The position numbers and the translations under genes are program-made. The notes beneath the pieces are model-generated. The model was given only the letters and a program-made list of their open reading frames with translations. It had not been told where the DNA came from and ran no database searches. This document shows, piece by piece, positions 1 to 7,119 of a DNA stretch of 7,380 nt (within the stretch, counting starts at the first letter, position 1; the number at the start of each line of letters is the position of its first letter). The DNA comes from Bacteroidaceae bacterium. GTDB lineage: Bacteria; Bacteroidota; Bacteroidia; Bacteroidales; Bacteroidaceae. The DNA lies in NCBI GenBank assembly GCA_021443285.1, contig JABUUG010000057.1, positions 6,982 through 14,361 of the forward strand, given 5' to 3'.

Positions 1-690
1 GAAGGGCGCATATTCATCGAGAGCCAGGGATGGTGTACGATGGCTGGCATCGGACTGGAAGACGGCATGGTGGAGAAAGCTCTCAACTCGGTGAAGGAAC
101 GCCTGGAGTGTGAGCACGGCATTGTGCTGAACAACCCTGCCTTCACGAAATACTATGTTGAGATGGGCGAAATATCGTCTTATCCTGCCGGCTACAAGGA
201 GAATGCGGGCATATTCTGCCACAACAACCCGTGGGTGATAATCGGCGAGACAGTGCTCGGCCGCGGCAACCGCGCATGGGAGCTGTACCGCAAGATCTGC
301 CCTTCATACACAGAGGAGCACTCGCAGCTGCACAAGGTGGAGCCTTACGTGAACTGCCAGATGGTGGCGGGCAAGGACGCAGCAAAGCCGGGCGAGGGCA
401 AGAACTCATGGCTCACCGGCACCGCAGCATGGATGTGGTACACCATCAGCCAGTTCATCCTCGGCATAAAGCCGCAGTACAACGGCATAATGATAGACCC
501 CTGCGTGCCGGCAGACTGGAAGGGATACAGCGTGAAGCGCAAGTTCCGCGACGGTGTGTATAACATCACGATAGAGAACCCCAACGGCGCAATGAAGGGC
601 ATCAGCAAACTGACTGTTGACGGCAAGGAGATAGCCGGGAACATCATACCCGCCGCCGCCGGAGAGCATGAGGTGAAGGTGGTGATGTAA
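1..690 (+). CDS. Cellobiose phosphorylase-like GH94 enzyme, C-terminal fragment
   Basis: This is the last 229 residues of a glycoside hydrolase family 94 phosphorylase; the frame is open from base 1, so the start and the catalytic aspartate lie outside the window. Cellobiose phosphorylases split cellobiose with inorganic phosphate into glucose 1-phosphate and glucose in the cytoplasm. The stretch reading ESQGWC, then GEISSYP, GYKENAGIFCHNNPW and KNSWLTGTAAW closely matches what I recall of characterised cellobiose phosphorylases. In that family the His of FCHNNPW (fragment residue 74) and the Thr-Gly of WLTGTAAW (139-140) bind phosphate, and the Glu of GEISSYP (57) lies in the sugar site; all are present. 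The last ~65 residues form the usual C-terminal beta-sandwich end. Specificity for cellobiose rather than another beta-linked disaccharide is likely but not proven from the fragment. Upstream neighbours are not visible; downstream it meets the polysaccharide operon head-on. Confidence 0.93.
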   Translation, partial: EGRIFIESQGWCTMAGIGLEDGMVEKALNSVKERLECEHGIVLNNPAFTKYYVEMGEISSYPAGYKENAGIFCHNNPWVIIGETVLGRGNRAWELYRKICPSYTEEHSQLHKVEPYVNCQMVAGKDAAKPGEGKNSWLTGTAAWMWYTISQFILGIKPQYNGIMIDPCVPADWKGYSVKRKFRDGVYNITIENPNGAMKGISKLTVDGKEIAGNIIPAAAGEHEVKVVM

Positions 691-767
691 ATTGAAGGGG
701 AGGTAAAGGGGAGTTAAAGAGGAGTTAATGGGGAGTTAAAGTGAAGTTAAAGTGAAGATAATGGGGA
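691..767 (+). repeat. Seven tandem 11-bp units, GTTAAAG-core array
   Basis: Starting on the base after the phosphorylase stop codon there are seven consecutive units of exactly 11 bp, starting at 691, 702, 713, 724, 735, 746 and 757. Examples are GTTAAAGAGGA, GTTAATGGGGA and GTTAAAGTGAA (the last occurs twice). The units vary but keep register with no insertion or deletion. The + strand has no cytosine from 668 to 771 (104 nt), so the array sits in a strongly purine-biased stretch. It lies before the terminator and is expected in the phosphorylase mRNA 3' region. The function is unknown. Confidence 0.9.
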
Positions 768-803
768 GGTTCCTCCTCAGTCTTTCCATCCACACAATGC
801 ACT

Positions 804-842
804 AAAAAAGTTCCTGAGGCAAAAACTTCAGGAACTTTTTTT
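804..842 (+). terminator. Bidirectional intrinsic terminator between convergent genes
   Basis: The arms 804-817 and 828-841 are perfect 14-bp reverse complements (AAAAAAGTTCCTGA and its complement) around a 10-nt loop. The stem has an A-run on its left and a T-run on its right, so a hairpin followed by a U-tract forms in either direction. On the + strand it ends the phosphorylase transcript; on the - strand it would end the deacetylase-to-wzc operon about 180 nt past the wzc stop. Confidence 0.93.
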
Positions 843-1020
843 CTCTGCACCCAACAGAAAAGTCTATGATTCGGGCGGAAAACACGCTGAAATGGTGCGC
901 TAACTATACTTTTTACCCCACTTACCGCCCCTTTTCAGATATATTTCAACCACGAATGCTGAATGGCTACGCGAAAGTAAAGCCTTCTTCCGGGAGGATG
1001 TTTAGTCCTACTTCATGCCG
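843..1020. other. Non-coding spacer downstream of wzc
   Basis: Between the terminator and the wzc stop codon I see no convincing gene, promoter or RNA. The small + strand open frame that begins here at 866 runs on antisense into wzc and has no coding character. On the - strand this is the 3' untranslated part of the wzc message, containing only short, weak inverted repeats. Together with 691-842 it makes a 330-bp gene-free stretch. Confidence 0.6.
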
Positions 1021-3495
1021 TCATCTGTTATCCCCGCCGCCAAAGAGGAAGTTGAAGATTCTTACGGAGAGCGGCTTCTTTCTGCGGCGGTTCTTCTTCT
1101 TGCCCGGCACGTACTCGTAGCGGTAGCTCGGACTGTAGCGGAAGCGGTTCTGCATCTTCTTGAAGTCGACGGCGTTGATGAGGACGCTCATGTTCTTGAA
1201 CTTCTGGCTGTCAAGGAGATCCTGCACATCAGGAAGGAGTCGCTTGTCGAACTTGTCGGCACGGATGATATATACGGAGAGGTCGCAGAAGCGTGAGCAG
1301 ACCAGGGCATCGACCACCATGTCGTACGGCGGGTTGTCGATGATGATATAGTCGTACATCATCTTGAGGATGCTGAGCATGTCGTCGAGACGCTTGTCGC
1401 GGAGGATTTCGGTTGGGTTTGGCGGCACTGTACCTGCGGCTATTGCGTCGAAGGTGCAGGTAGGCGCCTGCACGTGCTGTATGATGTTACCCAGCTCCAC
1501 CTCCTCGTCCACGAGATAGTTGCTTATACCCAGCAGCCTGTCCTTGAGGTTGAGGCGCGATGAGAGCGAACCTTTGCGCAGGTCGAGGTCGAGCAGGATA
1601 ACCTTCTTTCCTGAGAAAGCAAGGCTGAAGGCGACGTTTATGCAGACAAAGGTCTTTCCCGAAGAGGGCGACATGGAGAAGAACTGCACCGTGCGGCAGC
1701 GGTCTTTCGAGCCCTTGAGCATGAAGTTCATACTCTCCCGCACAGAACGTATTGCCTCCTGTATAGAGGTGTGCTTGTTGCCGCCTGTAAGTATATCCCT
1801 GTCCTCCTTGATTCTGTCGAGCGGCAGTTCGCCGAGGAAGGAGGCAGTGAGCTTGTTCTTGATGTCCTCGATGGAGTGTACCTTGGTGTCAAGGATTATC
1901 AAGAGGTAGAACAGGATTAGCGGCAGTCCGAGACCGATGCCGCAGAATATGCCGTATATCTGTTTTTTGTTTGGTGCCACAGGCGCGTTCGAACCGTCGG
2001 CAAAGTCCACCACCTTACAGATGCTCTCTATTGTAATCTGCTGGAGTTCGTTCTCGTCGCGCTTGTTCAGGAGGTAGAGGTAGAGTTCCTCCTTTATCTT
2101 CTGCTGTCGCTCTATGTACATGAGCTGCCTCTGCAGTTCGGGTATTGTGGTAAGGCGGGCGAGGTTCTTCTTGTCTCTTGCAGCCAATGTGTCCACCTGC
2201 ATCTGCAGCGAGCTTTTCAGGGTGAGTATGGTGTTTATGAGAGCATCCCTGCGGACCTTCAGCCCGTTGTCGAGGTCGAGCACGAGCGGGTTCACCTCGC
2301 TACTGTTGCTGATAAGCTGTATCTTCCTGGCTATAAGGGCGTTGTACTCGTTTATATGCGATAGGATTGAGGCGTCGGTTATGCCGATGTTCGCCGGTAT
2401 CATCCGCGTATTGTCCCTCGATGCACGTATGTACTTGAGCAGATATTCCACGAGGTCGAGCTGTGTGTCGAGTGCTTTTCTCTCGTTGTCGTAATTCGTC
2501 CTGCGCGTCTGGAGCATGGCTGTGGCAGACTCCACGGTGTTCAGGTCGTGGTCTTTCTTGAACTTCTCTATGGCGTTGTCCAGCGAGTCGAGTTCACGCT
2601 CCACGACCGCAAGTCGCGCCTTGATGAACTCCCGTGAGTTGTCGTTAAGCAACGCCTTGTCGTTGATGCCGTCCTGGCTGAACACATCTATAAGATTATT
2701 TAGCACGTCCTCTGCCCTGCGCGTGCTGTTGTCCGTGATTGAGAGCGTAACGAGCGCGGCCTTCTTGTTGATGAGTTCTGCTGACACTGCTCCGCTGTAC
2801 GCCCCGGCAGTGCCTTCAATGGTGCCGACGTTTATGTGTATCACCTTCCCTATCTCGTCCTGGGGGGTTACTTTGGGGTTCCATGTGAAGAGCAGCCTTC
2901 CCCATTTGTTGGTGCGGTATATCGCCCCTATCGGAATCTTGATGTTCCATTCGGTATCCTTCTGCGTGAGGCTCAATGTCTTCTCGTCGAGAATCTTTAT
3001 CGTGAACGCCATGCTCACGCTGTCCTTGTTGCCCTCATACTCAAGGAATATGGGCGAGTCCTTGTAGAGTTCTGTCTTTTTTGTGTCGTCGAGTTTGTAG
3101 CTTACGTTCAGCTTCAGTCTTTCGGCGACGATGCGCATCAGCCGCTTGCTCTTCAGGATACCCAGCTGGTTCTCTACGGAGTTTGTTCCCGTGGTGACAA
3201 TCTCCTTGAAGGTCTTCGACTGCTCAAGGTTGAAGCCCTTCGTCTCGTCCTTTATCATTATAGTCGCCATGCGGCTATATGTGTTCGGCGTGTAGAGTAT
3301 GTAGTAGTATGCGCATACCAGCGCTACAATAAGACTCGCCACAAACCAATACTTGTACTGCAACAGGCGCAGTCCAATCATGGAGAAAGTCAGTGAGTCT
3401 TTCTTCAGAACCTTTTTGGCATTCGCCTTATTTCTTGTCAGTGCCCTCTTCGCTGGCGCATTGTTTTCCGGCACTGTATTTTCTGTCTGCGTCAT
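1021..3495 (-). CDS. wzc: Wzc-type polysaccharide co-polymerase with tyrosine autokinase
   Basis: An 824-residue inner-membrane protein that sets chain length and gates export of capsule or exopolysaccharide, with a cytoplasmic bacterial tyrosine kinase. Order: basic N-terminus, TM1 about 47-68, Wzz-type periplasmic region, coiled coil about 285-355, a GNVR-like segment (448-485), a Pro-containing turn (505-508), TM2 about 513-535, kinase domain about 575-780. Kinase motifs are complete: EX2RX2R oligomerisation motif (E580, R583, R586), Walker A SPSSGKT (609-615), Walker A' DLDLR (636-640) and Walker B IIIDNPP (717-723). The tyrosine cluster is Y787, Y791, Y793 and Y795. About 29 residues follow the cluster, with a basic KKKNRRRKK run and a hydrophobic end, which is unusual. 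The protein is larger than E. coli Wzc (about 720 residues), mostly in the periplasmic part. The ATG overlaps the wza stop as ATGA, so the two are probably translationally coupled. No Wzb-like phosphatase gene is in view. Confidence 0.95.
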   Translation of the reverse strand: MTQTENTVPENNAPAKRALTRNKANAKKVLKKDSLTFSMIGLRLLQYKYWFVASLIVALVCAYYYILYTPNTYSRMATIMIKDETKGFNLEQSKTFKEIVTTGTNSVENQLGILKSKRLMRIVAERLKLNVSYKLDDTKKTELYKDSPIFLEYEGNKDSVSMAFTIKILDEKTLSLTQKDTEWNIKIPIGAIYRTNKWGRLLFTWNPKVTPQDEIGKVIHINVGTIEGTAGAYSGAVSAELINKKAALVTLSITDNSTRRAEDVLNNLIDVFSQDGINDKALLNDNSREFIKARLAVVERELDSLDNAIEKFKKDHDLNTVESATAMLQTRRTNYDNERKALDTQLDLVEYLLKYIRASRDNTRMIPANIGITDASILSHINEYNALIARKIQLISNSSEVNPLVLDLDNGLKVRRDALINTILTLKSSLQMQVDTLAARDKKNLARLTTIPELQRQLMYIERQQKIKEELYLYLLNKRDENELQQITIESICKVVDFADGSNAPVAPNKKQIYGIFCGIGLGLPLILFYLLIILDTKVHSIEDIKNKLTASFLGELPLDRIKEDRDILTGGNKHTSIQEAIRSVRESMNFMLKGSKDRCRTVQFFSMSPSSGKTFVCINVAFSLAFSGKKVILLDLDLRKGSLSSRLNLKDRLLGISNYLVDEEVELGNIIQHVQAPTCTFDAIAAGTVPPNPTEILRDKRLDDMLSILKMMYDYIIIDNPPYDMVVDALVCSRFCDLSVYIIRADKFDKRLLPDVQDLLDSQKFKNMSVLINAVDFKKMQNRFRYSPSYRYEYVPGKKKNRRRKKPLSVRIFNFLFGGGDNR

Positions 3496-4247
3496 TTCTT
3501 GAAGATTAGTACGGCGAGTGAGGCTGCCAGTGAAGCCAGAGATGTGTATGTGGAGATGGTACGGTTAGGATTTATATCGCGTTGTGCCGCCTTGGCATTG
3601 TTGGGCTCCACATACACCACATCGTTCTGGTGCAGGTAGTAGAAGGGGGAGCTGAATATGGTCTTGCTGCGCAGGTCAACCCGCCCTATGGTACGCTGTC
3701 CGTTTTCCTCTCTGATTATCATCACGTTGTCTCTCTTTCCGAAGATGGTGAGGTCGCCCGCCTTACTGATTGCCTCGAATATCGACACCTTTCCCGTTGT
3801 CGAGGTGAAGTTGCCGGGATGTGCCACTTCGCCCATAACGCTGAAGTTGTAGTTTGCGAACTGTGTGGTGACGACAGGGTTCTTGGCGAGTCCTTTCTCC
3901 ATGAGCGCCTTCTTCACCGCTGCCGACATCTCGACGAGTGTCAGTCCGTGCGCACGGATGAGTCCGTATTCTGGAAAGTCTATATATCCGTCATCATCAA
4001 CGAGATAGCCGCTGTAGTTAGCCTTGCCATTCACCGACTTTTCCACATTGAGGAGTTCTGTGATGAGATGGTCGCGGCTGTTCACGTTGATTGTCAGCCA
4101 GTCGCCCTTCTTTATTGTTACGTTTGCTGACTCCGGGATAGGTGCGGAATATGGGGTGTTGATGTCCTGCAGATATACCGTCTTCTCTCCCGACTTGCAG
4201 GCTGCGAGGAGTAGTATTGCGATGATTAGAAATACCGGCTTGTTCAT
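3492..4247 (-). CDS. wza: Wza-type polysaccharide export outer-membrane lipoprotein
   Basis: A 251-residue outer-membrane polysaccharide export protein, the exit channel partner of Wzc. It begins with a lipoprotein signal peptide (hydrophobic residues 5-16) and a clear lipobox L14-A15-A16-C17, so mature Cys17 should be acylated. Residues about 42-130 form the polysaccharide export (Poly_export) domain, with the typical DDDGYIDFPEYG segment at 83-95. Residues about 132-215 form one SLBB domain (VMGEVAHPGNF, then the YYLHQNDVVYVEPN end). The last ~20 residues (233-251) are a hydrophobic or amphipathic helix ending in KK, which could play the part of the membrane-spanning C-terminal helix of E. 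coli Wza. It is much shorter than E. coli Wza (about 379 residues), which has more periplasmic SLBB structure; short versions are common in Bacteroidetes. It lies 63 bp after the OmpA-like gene and overlaps wzc by 4 bp. Confidence 0.95.
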   Translation of the reverse strand: MNKPVFLIIAILLLAACKSGEKTVYLQDINTPYSAPIPESANVTIKKGDWLTINVNSRDHLITELLNVEKSVNGKANYSGYLVDDDGYIDFPEYGLIRAHGLTLVEMSAAVKKALMEKGLAKNPVVTTQFANYNFSVMGEVAHPGNFTSTTGKVSIFEAISKAGDLTIFGKRDNVMIIREENGQRTIGRVDLRSKTIFSSPFYYLHQNDVVYVEPNNAKAAQRDINPNRTISTYTSLASLAASLAVLIFKK

Positions 4248-4310
4248 AGAATGGGGTGAAGGTGTTGGTTAGTGGAGGGAATGGCTTGTTTCTGCCGAAG
4301 TGGCTGCAGT

Positions 4311-5528
4311 TTAGTTGGCATAATCCCTGGACAGCGGTCGCTCCAGTGGCAGGAACTCAAGGCGCACATTGTCGTAGCCTATTCTTTCCGTGCCTGCCGG
4401 CACATATTCTACTCTGATGCGTTCCTTGGCTATGCCGTTGCCCATGAGGTATGCCTCTATTCCGTCGATGCGTGTTTCAGAGAGTGCCCTGCCGCTGTGT
4501 GCATCGTTCGCTGCCTTGAGTACAATCATCACGTTCTGGGTGTTCATCAGCTCTATGACCTTGTCGAGATAGAGGTGGTTGACGATTCTCATGTCCGAAC
4601 GTCCGTGGTCGAAGTAGATGTCATCGTCGTAGCACAGCCTCTTGCCGAGGATTGACTTGTGCTGGCGTGTCATGCCGACAAGCTCGTCGAGCGAGTAGCA
4701 TTCGTTCTCATCCGGGGCTGAGAAATGTGTGCCATGCACCTTGTCTGCACCTATCATCGGCACGAAATACTCCTGTACGACAGGTGTCTCCTTCTTCGAC
4801 CTGTAAGGCTTGAACCTCCGGCGAGGCTTGTATATCGTGTATCTCACACCTGCGAGCATTGTTATTCTCTGGTCTATTTTCTTGAACCAGTTTTCGCGCT
4901 CTATGATCATGCCGTTGAAGTGCTTGCTCTGCCAGTGGGATGACAGTTCCAACATCACGTCCACATATTTGGAGATGCTGTAAGTCAGGTCAAGACCGGC
5001 ATAGACGGTGAAATAGACGCTGTTTGTCAGGTCGAGCAGTTTCTCCGTGTCGTTTGTGCGGTTGAAGTTCGTCCACACGCTTCCTATACCGAGCATCGCG
5101 TTGAGGTTCCACCTGCGGTTGTACTCGCGGTTCTTCCTGAGGTATATGGCCTCCAGGACGTTGAAGGTGGCGATGAGCGACAGGTTGGTGTGGGAGAAGT
5201 CGAAGGTCGGTCCGTCGGGCTGGTGTCCGTAGTAGGAGCCCGTGTCCGAGCCAAACTGCAGCTGCAACCTTGTTCCCCATATCGGGGAGAAGCGCTTGCC
5301 GAGAGCGAATCCGAACTCGAACTTTGCAATATCGCCAAAGGTTTTGAACTGGGTATGCTCGGCGGCGAGATAGTTCACGCCTAACAGTCCCTGCGCATAC
5401 CATTCCTCGTTCCAGCGGTAAGCTCTTACCACGGAATCCGGTTCTTCCTCGTTTTGAGCATTTACACTGCCAGCAAACAGGCTGAGTACGAGAAGAATAA
5501 GAGAGAATTTATAGTTTTGTGATATCAT
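4311..5528 (-). CDS. DUF3575-like barrel protein with OmpA-like C-terminus
   Basis: A 405-residue predicted outer-membrane protein. The signal peptide spans residues 1-24 and ends VNA before QNEEE. Residues about 40-235 show alternating hydrophobic, aromatic-rich strands with many YxG/GxG turns, like the DUF3575 beta-barrel proteins of Bacteroidetes. A basic linker follows (KPRRRFKPYRSKK, 234-246). Residues about 300-392 resemble an OmpA C-terminal domain: DIYFDHGRS, then NDAHSGRALSETRIDGIEAYL, then DNVRLEF. The Asp (342) and Arg (353) at the positions that hold diaminopimelate in OmpA are kept, though the usual GHTD has become a divergent AAND. I chose the ATG at 5528 over the upstream in-frame ATG at 5576 because it gives a clean signal peptide and overlaps the deacetylase gene by 20 bp rather than 68. 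A role as outer-membrane anchor for the polysaccharide machinery is inferred from context; the family function is not established. Confidence 0.85.
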   Translation of the reverse strand: MISQNYKFSLILLVLSLFAGSVNAQNEEEPDSVVRAYRWNEEWYAQGLLGVNYLAAEHTQFKTFGDIAKFEFGFALGKRFSPIWGTRLQLQFGSDTGSYYGHQPDGPTFDFSHTNLSLIATFNVLEAIYLRKNREYNRRWNLNAMLGIGSVWTNFNRTNDTEKLLDLTNSVYFTVYAGLDLTYSISKYVDVMLELSSHWQSKHFNGMIIERENWFKKIDQRITMLAGVRYTIYKPRRRFKPYRSKKETPVVQEYFVPMIGADKVHGTHFSAPDENECYSLDELVGMTRQHKSILGKRLCYDDDIYFDHGRSDMRIVNHLYLDKVIELMNTQNVMIVLKAANDAHSGRALSETRIDGIEAYLMGNGIAKERIRVEYVPAGTERIGYDNVRLEFLPLERPLSRDYAN

Positions 5529-6225
5529 ATTCTGCAAGTGGTATATAGTCGTAGTCGTTTGTACGGTCATAAACAATCCTGTTGTGCCACTCCGCGCGGA
5601 CCCTTATCTCGGCGTCCTTCGGTGGCTTCACGGCATTGACATAGCTGTCATAGGAGTCAAAAAACGGCAAAGTCTTGAAACTCTTCTGGATTTCCTTGTC
5701 GATAGCGCTCTTGTGGCCTCTGGTAAAGAGGGAGATGACGCCTGAATACGCATTGGCCTTAGCTGTACGCATAAACTCGAAACCCTTGGCAAGATCCTTC
5801 AGCATATCAAAAATCTGACGCTCGGCATGTATCTGATGGTGGGAGTCTATGTTCGTGAGCAGGAAGCCGTAGCTCTGGAAACGCTCTATCTGCATCTTTA
5901 TCTCGCCATAGACAGCGCTCCTCTCTTCCTCAGTGAGCTTGTTTTCATGCACATAGATATCGTTCTCACGGTTGAAGTAACCGTCAGTACACATGCTTCG
6001 CAGCTGCCTCATCTGAAATGTCAGGGGGGCGCCTTCCGTAAGATTCAAGTGAAGACCCACACGGTCGAAAAACAGGTTTTCCACAGCCAGATTTACAGCC
6101 TCCTCAGTCTTAGGCATATTCATCATAAGACTGGTGCGCTGTATCAGATTCTGAGCAAAAGCGCCAACGACCCCTTCGTTGACCTTTTTAGAGTGTCCAA
6201 AATCGTCTGCGTTTAATATAATCAT
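5509..6225 (-). CDS. chbG: YdjC/ChbG-family carbohydrate deacetylase
   Basis: A 238-residue protein of the YdjC/ChbG (also HpnK) family, metal-dependent enzymes that remove an acetyl group from N-acetylated sugars; E. coli ChbG acts on chitooligosaccharides. The N-terminus MIILNADDFG carries the metal-binding Asp (D7/D8). GLHLNLT supplies H59 and DSHHQIH supplies H129/H130, giving the Asp-His-His metal site; AEWHN (H214) matches the conserved C-terminal histidine. There is no signal peptide, so it is probably cytoplasmic. I start it at 6225 because family members begin just before NADDFG. An in-frame ATG at 6276 would add 17 residues unlike the family and lies only about 25 nt from the predicted transcription start. 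It is the first gene of the operon and its end overlaps the OmpA-like gene by 20 bp. The substrate is unknown; context points to sugars of the exported polysaccharide rather than chitin use. Confidence 0.92.
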   Translation of the reverse strand: MIILNADDFGHSKKVNEGVVGAFAQNLIQRTSLMMNMPKTEEAVNLAVENLFFDRVGLHLNLTEGAPLTFQMRQLRSMCTDGYFNRENDIYVHENKLTEEERSAVYGEIKMQIERFQSYGFLLTNIDSHHQIHAERQIFDMLKDLAKGFEFMRTAKANAYSGVISLFTRGHKSAIDKEIQKSFKTLPFFDSYDSYVNAVKPPKDAEIRVRAEWHNRIVYDRTNDYDYIPLAEYDITKL

Positions 6226-6307
6226 GGCTAAGATTGCTGTATTCACATGCCTGCGCGCGGGGCACAATTCACCCATAACTACGAGCGCACGCGCGACCTA
6301 AACGCCG

Positions 6308-6339
6308 CAAAGTTAGCGTTTTCGCACAAATACGACAAA
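6308..6339 (-). promoter_or_regulatory. Bacteroidetes-type promoter for the deacetylase-to-wzc operon
   Basis: Read on the - strand, TTTG (6336-6339) is followed by 20 bp and then TAACTTTG (6308-6315). This fits the Bacteroidetes primary sigma consensus of TTTG near -33 and TAnnTTTG near -7 with 19-21 bp between. Transcription should begin near 6301, leaving a leader of about 75 nt before the ATG at 6225. It is the only full match I found upstream of any of the four operon genes, which supports a single transcript. Confidence 0.82.
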
Positions 6340-6437
6340 AGTTTTATGACAAAATCACCAATTACGCACTCTTTTTGCCGTTATTGTACACAAAATATGC
6401 AAAAACACATGGCAAAAAGCTAAGTGGCGAATATCTG

Positions 6438-6475
6438 AGTCGCAGGCAAAAGACAGCACAAACAGGCCTACGACT
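6438..6475 (-). other. Hairpin just after the unknown gene
   Basis: The arms 6438-6447 (AGTCGCAGGC) and 6466-6475 (GCCTACGACT) pair over 10 bp with one G-U, around an 18-nt loop. On the - strand this begins three bases after the stop codon of the 188-residue gene. No U-tract follows, so it is not a standard intrinsic terminator; it could protect the mRNA 3' end or be chance. The rest of 6226-6478 holds only the operon promoter and leader. Confidence 0.45.
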
Positions 6476-6478
6476 GTC

Positions 6479-7045
6479 TCAAGAAAGCTTCTCTCCGAGG
6501 TAGGTGTAGCGGAAGTTCTGCCCCTTTACGGACGGGAACTGGCTCCTCTCGTCCACCCTTCCGCGCAGATGGTTCACCAGACGCTCGTAGCAGTCGGCTG
6601 GAGAAACAGCCTTGCAGCGTGCCACGAACTCCGTGTCGAAATACACGCACTTGCCGTTGTGCGGATTCACCACCACCCTCTTGAAGAAAATCGAACCTTC
6701 ATACCATCCGTATTTCTCCTCATTGAGCTGTGCCATAACCTCGTCGTTGTGCTGCTTGGAGACCGACACATGCTCGTCTTCCTGGGCGTTGCCGCTCTCC
6801 TTGACAGTCTTGTTCCTCTTGAACTCCTCCATCGAGCCTGCGGTGGTCTTTATCATGATGAAGTACGCCCTTGCCCTCACCTTGTATCGTTTCGGGAAGA
6901 GGACACTGCTGTTCATGTAGTCGCGGATGTCCTGCTCTATTCGCGGATTCATGCCGACCTCGTCGATGGAATAAAGGAAATCAAACGCCTGCTCAAAAGA
7001 TGTGGTAAAAGCCTCGTGGTCGAAATAACGAATGTATAAATTCAT
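6479..7045 (-). CDS. Uncharacterised Bacteroidales protein, 188 residues
   Basis: I do not recognise a named family. The protein is highly charged, with no signal peptide or membrane segment, so it is probably cytoplasmic. Residues 1-65 look like a compact alpha/beta unit (NLYIRYFDHEAF, then FEQAFDFLYSI, then YKVRARAYFIMIK). Residues 70-110 are rich in Glu, Lys, Asn and Gln and are likely a flexible or helical linker. Residues 111-188 form a second beta-rich part (YGWYEGSIFFKRVVVNPHNGKC, then FRYTYLG). I chose the ATG at 7045 rather than 7084 because MNLYIRYFD looks like a natural beta-strand start, whereas the extra MQASVCCHKFLIP does not fit. It is transcribed in the same direction as the polysaccharide operon but is separated from it by 253 bp and that operon's own promoter, so it is probably a separate unit. 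No consensus promoter is visible just upstream. Confidence 0.75.
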   Translation of the reverse strand: MNLYIRYFDHEAFTTSFEQAFDFLYSIDEVGMNPRIEQDIRDYMNSSVLFPKRYKVRARAYFIMIKTTAGSMEEFKRNKTVKESGNAQEDEHVSVSKQHNDEVMAQLNEEKYGWYEGSIFFKRVVVNPHNGKCVYFDTEFVARCKAVSPADCYERLVNHLRGRVDERSQFPSVKGQNFRYTYLGEKLS

Positions 7046-7119
7046 GGGTATGAGAAACTTATGGCAGCAGACAGAAGCCTGCATAAAAGAAAAATAATAA
7101 AGGGGAGATCCATTAAACT

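Noticed and set aside
866..1120. 84-codon + strand open frame between the terminator and wzc
   Set aside because: Half of it is antisense to wzc and the non-overlapping part has no protein-like pattern or promoter.
2516..3396. Long + strand open frames (up to 186 codons) inside wzc
   Set aside because: They lie antisense to a complete, motif-rich wzc frame and read as low-complexity Ser/Leu or Val/Leu/Arg protein with no recognisable domain; they follow from codon bias of the real gene.
3582..4130. + strand open frame of 182 codons opposite wza
   Set aside because: Antisense to a well-supported lipoprotein gene; the composition (many His, Val and Cys) is typical of a shadow frame.
5827..6216. 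+ strand open frame of 129 codons opposite the deacetylase
   Set aside because: The deacetylase frame carries all family motifs; the opposite frame has no domain or promoter.
6224..6301. 25-codon + strand open frame starting opposite the deacetylase start
   Set aside because: It occupies the leader of the - strand operon, has no promoter or ribosome site on its strand, and is short enough to be chance.
6569..7039. 156-codon + strand open frame opposite the unknown 188-residue gene
   Set aside because: The - strand frame has a natural start and balanced composition; the + frame is rich in His, Val and Leu, as expected of an antisense shadow. Since the - strand protein is unrecognised, this rejection is less certain than the others.
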